A stretch of DNA of 6,569 nucleotides from an uncultured Coriobacteriaceae bacterium (GTDB lineage: Bacteria > Actinomycetota > Coriobacteriia > Coriobacteriales > Eggerthellaceae), in NCBI GenBank assembly GCA_902767025.1, contig CACXFZ010000039.1, positions 1 to 6,569 on the forward strand, read 5' to 3'. The position numbers were made by a program, and so were the translations under genes. This document shows positions 1 through 5,710 of the stretch, in pieces. Numbering within the stretch: position 1 is the first letter of the stretch; each line of letters starts with the position of its first letter. The notes beneath the pieces are model-generated. The model worked only from the letters and a program-made list of their open reading frames with translations. It was not told the DNA's origin and searched no databases.

Positions 1-15
1 CCTGGCCGGCACCGG

Positions 16-825
16 CTAGAGCACCACCCATATGGCCACTTCGCGCCCGTCGGGCAGCAGCGCTATCACCTGGCTGACGGTGCCGGGATCCAGATAGAAC
101 ACCACGCCCACCAGGCAGAAGAGGGCGAACACGGCAGCGGCGGCCGTCGAGCAGGCAGCGGAATCAAGCCCCTGCCCGAGCAGCAAAAGCCCGGCGGTGG
201 CAAGCAGCAGGGGCATGCCCTGCGCAATCCATGCCTCCACGCGCAGCTGTGCGAGCCCCAACGATACGAGCAGGGCCACCAGCCCCACGAAGAACAGCAT
301 GGCACCCACCGCGACAGGCACCACGTGGTGCCCGCCCGCATCGGGTATGACCATGCGCGCGATGCCCACGGCGATGATGGCAAGGGGCCAGAACTGCACC
401 GGCTCGAACCGTGTCGCTATACCCGACAACACGATAGACATGACCGCGACCAGCACGGCGATCCCGATGGCCATCGCCAGATATACCACGGCTCCCAGGC
501 CCGGCTGGGCCTGGCGACTGGGCACGCCCGCCACAGCCCCGTAGACCTCGGAGCTGATGGCGTCGGGCTCCATGCGCACCTCGCCTGCATGCTCCTGCTC
601 GATCGGCAGGACCAGCCACAAAACCAGGTAGACCACGGACAACGCACCCACCGTGAGCACGGTCAGCAGCACCGCGATCATGCGCACCATGTCGGGGTCG
701 GTCTTCAGGTAGGTTGCGATGCCGCCGCACACGCCGCCGATGCGCCCGTCGCGCACGCGCTTCAAGCGGGCCTGCTCGCCCGCTTCGCTTCCTGCATCGT
801 ATCTCGAATACCCGGCCACGCACAT
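16..825 (-). CDS. PspC-domain multi-spanning membrane protein
   Basis: A 269-residue protein with an N-terminal PspC domain at about residues 20-76. It shows the typical pattern of a basic R/K-rich start, the GVCGGIATYL block (31-40), a 'DPDMVRM' turn and a long hydrophobic helix ending in LVLP. PspC is a small membrane protein of the phage-shock response; in Gram-positives and actinobacteria the domain is often fused to extra membrane helices, as here, with about five more hydrophobic segments near residues 111-134, 144-160, 167-192, 203-217 and 227-245. The function of this long form is not established; a role in envelope stress is inferred from the domain alone. It is the last of three genes, 23 bases after the CNNM/CBS gene. 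The start is uncertain: the ATG has almost no Shine-Dalgarno, while a GTG two codons later (819-817) has AGGA with a 5-base spacer. Domain assignment is firm, function is not. Confidence 0.88.
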   Translation of the reverse strand: MCVAGYSRYDAGSEAGEQARLKRVRDGRIGGVCGGIATYLKTDPDMVRMIAVLLTVLTVGALSVVYLVLWLVLPIEQEHAGEVRMEPDAISSEVYGAVAGVPSRQAQPGLGAVVYLAMAIGIAVLVAVMSIVLSGIATRFEPVQFWPLAIIAVGIARMVIPDAGGHHVVPVAVGAMLFFVGLVALLVSLGLAQLRVEAWIAQGMPLLLATAGLLLLGQGLDSAACSTAAAAVFALFCLVGVVFYLDPGTVSQVIALLPDGREVAIWVVL

Positions 826-848
826 CCTGCCAGCCGGACGAGTCGGCC

Positions 849-2183
849 TTATCCGTCGTGCTCGGACCGCTGGCCCTGGATGACGCCGAGGTCTTCCTCT
901 TCGCCCAGGTACTTCACGCGGATCTTCTGCACCCGATGGCGCCTCATCGACGTGATGGTGTAGCGGTACCTGTCGATGACGTATTCGTCTGCCAGCTGCG
1001 GAAGCTCATCGACCGCATCGATGAGCCAGCCCGCTATGGTCTCGTACTCTTCCGATTCCTCGAGCGGCCAACCCAGCTCTATGGCGTCTTCGACAGGCAG
1101 GCTGCCATCAACGATCCACTCGTCTTCGGAAAGCTGTGTGACGTACTTGCTCTCCTGGTCGGTTTCGTCGATGATTTCGCCCACGATTTCTTCGACAATG
1201 TCTTCGACCGTAATTAAACCATCGGTTCCACCGTACTCGTCAACCACGATGGCCATCTGTTGCCTATTCGTTTGCATTTCGGACAGCAGGGGCAGGATGT
1301 CCTTCGTTTCGGGCACGAACATCACCTCGGTGGCGTAGTCGCCCACGAGGTCGTCGTCGCGGTGGTCCATGATCGCCGGCACCAGGTCTTTGAAGTTCAC
1401 CAGGCCCACGATGCGGTCGTAGTCTTCGTGGTACACAGGCAGGCGCGTGTTGCCCGTGCCACGCATGCGCTCCACCGCCTGCTTGATGGTTTCGATGTCC
1501 TCCACCAGGATCATGTCGGCACGCGGCGTCATGATCTCGCGCGCCACCGTGTCGCCCAGTTCCATGATCTCGTGGATCATGCGCTTTTCGTCGGGCAGCA
1601 GCTCGTCGTTGCCAGCCACCATGTACTTGATTTCCTCTTCCGACACTTCCTGGCGGTCGTCGGCGGACTTCACGCCGAACAGCGTGGCCAGGGCGTTGCT
1701 GCTCGCCGCCGTCAAGGCAACCAGCGGGTGCGCGATGGTCTCGCAGGCGGCAATGGGGCCCGCCAGGCGCTGCGCCATGCCCTCGGCGTTGGCCAGGGCG
1801 ATGCGCTTGGGCAGCAGCTCGCCGATGACGATGCTCACGTACGACACCACCAGCGTGATCAGCACGGTGGCAAGCGGTCGGCCGATTTCCGCCGACAGGC
1901 CGAACGTGCCTTCCATCCACACGCTCAACGGGGCCGACAGCGTGGTGGCCGACACCGCCGAGGCGAAGAAGCCCAGCAGCGTGATGAACACTTGGATCGT
2001 GGCGAGCAGGCGATCGGAATCGCCGGACACCTCCAACGCGCGCTCGGCCTTCTTGTTGCCTTCGTCGGCAGCGGCCTGCAGCTTGGTGCGACGGGCGTTG
2101 ACCAACGCCATCTCGGATGCGCTGAAAAATCCGTTCAACACGATGAGGATAAACGTTACGAAAATGCTGATGCCTATGCTCAC
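849..2183 (-). CDS. CNNM/CBS/CorC-family membrane protein (hemolysin C/TlyC-like)
   Basis: A 444-residue protein with full-length family architecture. The CNNM (DUF21) membrane domain covers about residues 1-190, with NGFFSASEMALVNARR (17-32) and the GELLPKRIAL motif (121-130), both typical of the ion-binding core. A CBS pair follows: the first starts near MTPRADM (218-224), the second contains VDEYGGTDGLITVEDIVEEI (314-333). A CorC/HlyC transporter-associated domain lies at about 348-428, before an acidic tail. Family members are implicated in Mg2+ (sometimes Co2+ or Na+) export or homeostasis, with adenine-nucleotide sensing by the CBS domains; the 'hemolysin' label is historical. The start is GTG: an in-frame stop at 2204-2202 (the upstream gene's own stop) rules out a longer form, and AAGGAG at 2201-2196 lies 12 bases upstream. 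The 18-base gap to the hemolysin III gene implies cotranscription. The transported ion cannot be told from sequence. Confidence 0.93.
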   Translation of the reverse strand: MSIGISIFVTFILIVLNGFFSASEMALVNARRTKLQAAADEGNKKAERALEVSGDSDRLLATIQVFITLLGFFASAVSATTLSAPLSVWMEGTFGLSAEIGRPLATVLITLVVSYVSIVIGELLPKRIALANAEGMAQRLAGPIAACETIAHPLVALTAASSNALATLFGVKSADDRQEVSEEEIKYMVAGNDELLPDEKRMIHEIMELGDTVAREIMTPRADMILVEDIETIKQAVERMRGTGNTRLPVYHEDYDRIVGLVNFKDLVPAIMDHRDDDLVGDYATEVMFVPETKDILPLLSEMQTNRQQMAIVVDEYGGTDGLITVEDIVEEIVGEIIDETDQESKYVTQLSEDEWIVDGSLPVEDAIELGWPLEESEEYETIAGWLIDAVDELPQLADEYVIDRYRYTITSMRRHRVQKIRVKYLGEEEDLGVIQGQRSEHDG

Positions 2184-2195
2184 GGGGGAATCGCG

Positions 2196-2201
2196 CTCCT
2201 T
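2196..2201 (-). promoter_or_regulatory. Ribosome binding site for the CNNM/CBS gene
   Basis: AAGGAG read on the minus strand, abutting the stop codon of the upstream hemolysin III gene and 12 bases before the GTG start at 2183. The spacer is longer than ideal, but no other in-frame start fits between the site and the GTG. The site's position right behind the stop codon fits translation by terminating or reinitiating ribosomes. Confidence 0.55.
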
Positions 2202-3005
2202 CTACAACACGTAGAGCAGAATGGACAGGAACTGGAAGATGCTGCCGGCCAGCACGAACATGTGGAAGACGAAGTGCATGTAGGGCACCTTCTTCAACAC
2301 GTAGAACAGGCAGCCGATCGTGTAGCAAGCGCCACCGATGAGCAGCAGCAGGAAACCGGTTGGATGAAGCAGCTGGACGAGCGCCGGCAGGAAGGCGACG
2401 ACGCACCAGCCCAGCGCCAGGTAGATAACCACCGAGACCCAGCGGGGGCGGTCGACCCAGAACGCCTCGACGGCCACACCAACCGCGGCCACAAGCCACA
2501 CGAACACGCACAGCCCCAACCCGCCCGCGTCAGCGAGCGTGACCAGGCAGTACGGCGTGTACGACCCGGCGATGAACACGTAGATCATCGAATGGTCGAG
2601 CACTTTGAACACGCGCTTGGCCTTCGGATGGGAGATGGCGTGGTAGAGCGTGCTCATCGTGTACTCGAGGAACATCGAGATGCTGTAGGCAAGCGCGGCC
2701 GCGAGCAGCACGCCGCCTCCGTCGCGCACGGCGAACACCACGCTGAGCACGATTCCGGCGATGGCTAGCAGCGCCCCCACCCCGTGCGACACGGCGTGGG
2801 CTATCTCCTCGCCCAAGCGGTATTCGCGCACCACCGCCTGCGTGCGGGCGGATGCGCCATAAGTGAACAGCTGGGACACCGACCACGGCTTCGCCTCGCC
2901 GCGTTCGGCTGCAGAAGTGCGTATGCCGTTCGGAAGAGGGTCAGGCGAAGAGGAAGCAGCAGGGCTGCTACTTCGGCCGCCTTCGGATGTGGAACTGGTA
3001 CTCAT
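2202..3005 (-). CDS. Hemolysin III / PAQR (YqfA-like) family membrane protein
   Basis: A 267-residue seven-helix protein. Family motifs are EEIAHAVSHGVGALL (66-80) before helix 1, S118-TLYH122 at helix 2, LDHSMIYVFIAGSYTPY (136-152) at helix 3 and HFVFH (244-248) in the last helix. In the PAQR/hemolysin III superfamily the Ser, Asp and three His residues of these motifs form a zinc site; S118, H122, D137, H244 and H248 are all present, so the site looks intact. Bacterial members are linked to membrane lipid or fatty-acid homeostasis; true haemolysis is doubtful. The roughly 60-residue Ser/Pro-rich N-terminus before the core is longer than in typical members of about 215 residues. The frame stays open far upstream, but that part is an alternative frame of the preceding gene. 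The ATG at 3005 is preferred because the extended -10 box sits exactly 7 bases upstream, and no clear Shine-Dalgarno is present. It heads a likely three-gene operon. Confidence 0.92.
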   Translation of the reverse strand: MSTSSTSEGGRSSSPAASSSPDPLPNGIRTSAAERGEAKPWSVSQLFTYGASARTQAVVREYRLGEEIAHAVSHGVGALLAIAGIVLSVVFAVRDGGGVLLAAALAYSISMFLEYTMSTLYHAISHPKAKRVFKVLDHSMIYVFIAGSYTPYCLVTLADAGGLGLCVFVWLVAAVGVAVEAFWVDRPRWVSVVIYLALGWCVVAFLPALVQLLHPTGFLLLLIGGACYTIGCLFYVLKKVPYMHFVFHMFVLAGSIFQFLSILLYVL

Positions 3006-3012
3006 GGGCTGT

Positions 3013-3021
3013 ATTCTACCA
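3013..3021 (-). promoter_or_regulatory. Extended -10 promoter, probably driving a leaderless mRNA
   Basis: On the minus strand the sequence reads TGG-TAGAAT (extended TGn element plus a -10 hexamer one base off TATAAT), then ACAGCCC, then the ATG of the hemolysin III gene. The 7-base gap places the transcription start at, or within a base of, the A of the ATG, which is the geometry of leaderless genes common in actinobacteria. The -35 position (about 3041-3036) reads TGTGTG and is weak, in keeping with an extended -10 promoter. Predicted from sequence only. Confidence 0.55.
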
Positions 3022-3062
3022 CCAATTCCAAGCACCACACATATGACAAGGGCAGATGAGGA

Positions 3063-3080
3063 CGCATGCGGGCGCATGCG
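3063..3080 (-). terminator. GC-rich hairpin built from two CGCATGCG palindromes; possible terminator
   Basis: Two copies of the self-complementary octamer CGCATGCG (3063-3070 and 3073-3080) are separated by GG. They can fold as a 7-base-pair stem (3063-3069 with 3074-3080) and a 4-base loop. The hairpin begins 20 bases after the stop codon of the surface-protein gene and lies upstream of the promoter of the next operon, where a terminator would be expected. There is no run of T after it on the minus strand (TCCTCATCTGCCC follows), so classical intrinsic termination is uncertain; it could also be a binding site for a dimeric protein. Confidence 0.35.
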
Positions 3081-3100
3081 GCGCGGCGCGGATTTGTGGG

Positions 3101-5395
3101 CTAGGCCGCCTTGAAGGAGACGGCGCTTTCGCGGGTCTGCCGGCGGAAGGCGTAGAGCTTTTCTACCATGCCGCATGCCACCAAGCCCACACCAAGGGGA
3201 AGCGCGAACGGCGCGAAGGGGTTCTCGTCGAGCACTTCGGCGATCTGCTCGGGCTGGGGCATCACATCCAGTTCCTTCCAGCGGCTTCCCAGCTGCTGAT
3301 CTGTGAGCACCTGGTCCTGCTGGCTCTGAGCCGCTTCGAGGGCGATCTGGTCCGACACCTGCTGGTCGACGATGATGTCGGTGCTGGGATTGGTGGGCAG
3401 GGGCGCTTCCTGGGGCTTCGCCTGCTGCTCTTCCTGCGGCTTTGCCTGCTCTTGCTGGGGCTCGGGCTCTTGCTGGGGCTCTGGCTCTTGCTGGGGTTCG
3501 GGCTTCTGCGGCTGCTCGGGCGTGGTGGGCTCGGACGGCACGACGATCACTTCGAGCTCTTGCTGCTGCTCCTGTGCGCGCTCCCGCTCCTGCTGCTCCT
3601 TGATGACTTCCTCGAGCAACCGGTCGTATTCCTCCTGGCCGATGAGCTTGACGATGTCGTCGTCGGTGAGCAAATCGTCCATCGGCTGGGCTTCCGACTC
3701 GGGCACGAGGGCTACCAGGGTGACCGTGTTCGACACCGCCTGCTCCGTCTTCTCCTTGGAAGAAGAGCTTCCCTGTTCGGGCACCGTGCGCGTCGCCACC
3801 ACGCGGTAGGCGTTGCCGCGGGTCTCTTCGGACGTAGTCACCGTGTAATTCGTCCCATGCTCGCCTTCGATGTCGTTCCAAGTGTTGCCACCGTCGCGCG
3901 ACACCTGCCAGGCGAAGGTGGCGTCTCGGTCGGTGCATGCCACCGAGAACTGCGCGGGCTGGCCTTCTTCCACGGCAGTGAACGACAGGAAGACCAGGAA
4001 GTCGCTGCTGGCGGCGCTGATCTCCACCGGCTCCGACATGATCATGTGCGACCCGGTCTGCTTGTCCAGCACGATTTCGGCGACCACCGACACGCGGTAC
4101 AAGTGCCCCAACGTTTCCGAGGTGACGGGCACCTTCATCGACTCCACGTCTTCGCTGTAGACGAACTCCCAGGTCTTGCCGCCGTCGGTCGAGTACTGCC
4201 ACCAGTACTCGAAGGCGGTGTGCCCCATGCCCGAGATCACCGGGGAGATGATCGCGAGCTCGCCCATGGGAGCCGGCGTGTACGTCAGCCGCACGCGGGG
4301 CGTGCCGTCGTTGGGCTTGACGTTGCCGGGCTCGGGTTTGGACTCGGGCTCCTTCTCGGCGTCCTTCCACAGCGCGTAGAGCGTGATGTCGTGCTTGAGC
4401 ACCAGCTCGTGGCCGGGCTGGTAGCGTTGGTCGTCCTCGGTGGCGTCGAGCTGGGTGCCCCACGCATCGAACTCCTTGTCCTCGGGAGGGGCGAAGGTGC
4501 TCTCGGGCAGCACGACGGTGCCGTCCTCGGCAGCCTCGACGGGCTCCATCTCGCCGGTTCCCTGGTTGCCGTCGAAGGACACCTTGAACGGCTCGGGCTT
4601 CGGCTCGGGCTCTTCTTCCTTGTCCAGGGTCTGAACGACGAGCGTGCCGTCGGTGAACGAGCCGTCGCTGCTGCTGGGCCACCAGAGCCCCTCGTTCGTC
4701 CAGCACCGCACGATGAACTCCGTCGCGCTCCCGACGGTAAGCACGCCGGTCGCCTCATCGATCTGCGCCACGTCGCCGGGCACGGCTATGCGCCTGATCT
4801 TGGGCTGCTGGCTGCTCGAAGAGCTCGACGACGGCTCCTGTTCGACGACCTCCTCGGTGTAGATTTCCCAGACAAGGTCGTGCAGCAGCCCGTCGGTAAG
4901 CTCGGCCAAGCCTTTCTCTGGCGTGACGATGAACACTTGCTCGCTGCCCTGCGCGTCGTTCGAGTCGAGCACCACGGTCACACGCGCAGCGAACCCGTAT
5001 TCGTAGGGCGCCTTGCCTTCGAGCTCAAGCGCACCCTTGTCGGCAGGCAGGGGCTTGTAGTCCTGCTGGACAACCTGGATCTGCTTGATATACGCGTACG
5101 ATTCGAGCTGGCCGGATGCGTCGTCGGAACTGCCGCCAGGATACGCGCTGTCCGAGGAGTCCGCCGCATCCGTGGAATCGGAAGGCTGTGTCGCAGCGTC
5201 TTGGCCGCTCGTCTGGGATGCCTCGCCGCGCACCGCATCGCCCTCCTCGCCGTAGGCCACGCGGTATTCCACGTGAAGCGTGACGAAGAACGCAAGCGCG
5301 AACGCCAGGGCCATGCGCAGCACGCGCGCGCCCAGCGCATGCAGCGCCCCTGCGCGTGCCCTGGCCGACGTGGTGTTCGCTCTGCGGTTGCTCAC
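3101..5395 (-). CDS. Large secreted, membrane-anchored protein with InlB B-repeat, Ig-like modules and Pro/Glu/Gln rod
   Basis: A 764-residue modular protein; no specific homologue recognised. In order: basic N-terminus and hydrophobic signal/anchor helix (24-43); acidic Ser-rich linker (50-97); a Big-like region (about 98-256, with 'IDEATGVLTV' at 212-221), interrupted by a run of seven Ser; a PEPKP linker; an InlB B-repeat/Listeria-Bacteroides repeat (about 270-344, starting FKVSFDGNQG and ending ITLYALW); two Ig-like modules (about 367-460 and 465-560), each with an Asp-box (STDGGKTW, SRDGGNTW); a Gln/Glu-rich helix (585-616); a Pro-Glu-Gln/Lys rod (622-666) with three PEPQQE repeats; and a C-terminal helix (about 727-748) followed by basic residues, apparently cytoplasmic. 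The GTG start is 3 bases after the DUF2149 stop, with GGAGGA 10 bases upstream, so it is coupled to the ExbB/ExbD-like genes. It may be the extracellular partner of that complex (inference). Met28 is a possible alternative start. There is no LPXTG motif. Confidence 0.9.
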   Translation of the reverse strand: MSNRRANTTSARARAGALHALGARVLRMALAFALAFFVTLHVEYRVAYGEEGDAVRGEASQTSGQDAATQPSDSTDAADSSDSAYPGGSSDDASGQLESYAYIKQIQVVQQDYKPLPADKGALELEGKAPYEYGFAARVTVVLDSNDAQGSEQVFIVTPEKGLAELTDGLLHDLVWEIYTEEVVEQEPSSSSSSSQQPKIRRIAVPGDVAQIDEATGVLTVGSATEFIVRCWTNEGLWWPSSSDGSFTDGTLVVQTLDKEEEPEPKPEPFKVSFDGNQGTGEMEPVEAAEDGTVVLPESTFAPPEDKEFDAWGTQLDATEDDQRYQPGHELVLKHDITLYALWKDAEKEPESKPEPGNVKPNDGTPRVRLTYTPAPMGELAIISPVISGMGHTAFEYWWQYSTDGGKTWEFVYSEDVESMKVPVTSETLGHLYRVSVVAEIVLDKQTGSHMIMSEPVEISAASSDFLVFLSFTAVEEGQPAQFSVACTDRDATFAWQVSRDGGNTWNDIEGEHGTNYTVTTSEETRGNAYRVVATRTVPEQGSSSSKEKTEQAVSNTVTLVALVPESEAQPMDDLLTDDDIVKLIGQEEYDRLLEEVIKEQQERERAQEQQQELEVIVVPSEPTTPEQPQKPEPQQEPEPQQEPEPQQEQAKPQEEQQAKPQEAPLPTNPSTDIIVDQQVSDQIALEAAQSQQDQVLTDQQLGSRWKELDVMPQPEQIAEVLDENPFAPFALPLGVGLVACGMVEKLYAFRRQTRESAVSFKAA
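3449..3502 (-). repeat. Three tandem 18-bp units encoding PEPQQE
   Basis: Three consecutive 18-base units (3449-3466, 3467-3484, 3485-3502) differ from each other at only one to three positions. Each encodes Pro-Glu-Pro-Gln-Gln-Glu, residues 632-649 of the surface protein, within its Pro/Glu/Gln-rich rod. The unit is a multiple of three, so gain or loss of copies would change rod length without breaking the frame. Confidence 0.9.
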
Positions 5396-5398
5396 AGG

Positions 5399-5710
5399 TT
5401 ATTCGTCCTCCACCAGGTAGTACTGGCCTGTTTCGGCGTCCATGTAGACGGTGCCCATTTCCACGTACGAGCCCTGCTCGCCGGTGGCCGCTGAGATGGC
5501 CGACTGGGCGGCGTCGATCTCCTCGCCCACTTCCACCTGCGAGAACTTGCCCAAGTCCACGCTCCAGGCGGTCACCAGGGCGATCATCAGCCCGCAGGCG
5601 AACACCAGCATCACATCGGCGATGCCGCTCACAGACGACAGGGGATCGACGTCTTCTCCCATGTGCTTTGGCTTGGCGAGCAAGCCGCTTGTTCCGTAGT
5701 ACCTAGACAT
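5399..5710 (-). CDS. DUF2149 family protein, ExbD-like single-span membrane subunit
   Basis: A 103-residue protein with a short cytoplasmic N-terminus, one membrane helix (about 30-49) and a short outer domain of roughly 54 residues. The helix starts DPLSSVSGIADVMLVFACG (22-40). The IADVMLVF part resembles the ExbD/TolR membrane motif (type 'P-x-I-D-V-M-L-V-L'), whose aspartate carries protons; D32 is the equivalent here. The C-terminal GTVYMDAETGQYYLV matches the ending I associate with DUF2149, a family found next to ExbB-like genes in archaea and some bacteria. It lacks the full-length periplasmic domain of classical ExbD. The ATG overlaps the last 8 bases of the ExbB-like gene (shared ATGTCTAG) and has GGGAGG 5 bases upstream, which rules for this start over the longer frame up to 5809, whose extra residues are an Arg-rich out-of-frame reading of the ExbB tail. 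Role as proton-conducting stator partner is inferred from motif and neighbour. Confidence 0.85.
   Translation of the reverse strand: MSRYYGTSGLLAKPKHMGEDVDPLSSVSGIADVMLVFACGLMIALVTAWSVDLGKFSQVEVGEEIDAAQSAISAATGEQGSYVEMGTVYMDAETGQYYLVEDE

Noticed and set aside
1..15. CCGG-rich bases after the PspC stop as a terminator
   Set aside because: Only 15 bases are visible; CCGG occurs twice, but no full stem with a T-run can be shown before the window ends.
1264..2511. Minus-strand alternative frame of about 415 codons overlapping the CNNM and hemolysin III genes
   Set aside because: Arg/Gly/His-rich shadow frame; the overlapping CNNM/CBS and PAQR frames have complete family motifs.
1260..2768. Plus-strand open frame of about 500 codons over the CNNM and hemolysin III genes
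   Set aside because: The translation is His/Gln/Arg/Val-rich without domains and spans two well-supported minus-strand genes; it is a shadow of their codon bias.
3036..3052. TTGTCA (minus strand) as a -35 box
   Set aside because: It matches five of six bases, but the spacing to TAGAAT is 25 bases, too far for a standard promoter, and no -10-like hexamer lies 16-18 bases after it.
3386..3400. LPTNP in the surface protein as a sortase signal
   Set aside because: It is not LPXTG: the fourth and fifth residues are Asn and Pro, and it lies about 60 residues before the C-terminal helix. The C-terminal helix itself is the likelier anchor.
3006..4706. Upstream extension of the hemolysin III frame, giving an 834-residue fusion
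   Set aside because: The extra part overlaps the surface-protein gene in another frame on the same strand and is Arg/Ala/Gly-rich shadow sequence. The promoter and ATG at 3005 mark the real start.
3056..5494. Very long plus-strand open frame (over 800 codons) opposite the surface-protein gene
   Set aside because: It is a mirror of the high-GC, codon-biased minus-strand gene. Its translation is Leu/Gly/Arg/His-rich with no recognisable domain, while the minus-strand frame gives clear domains and a ribosome binding site.
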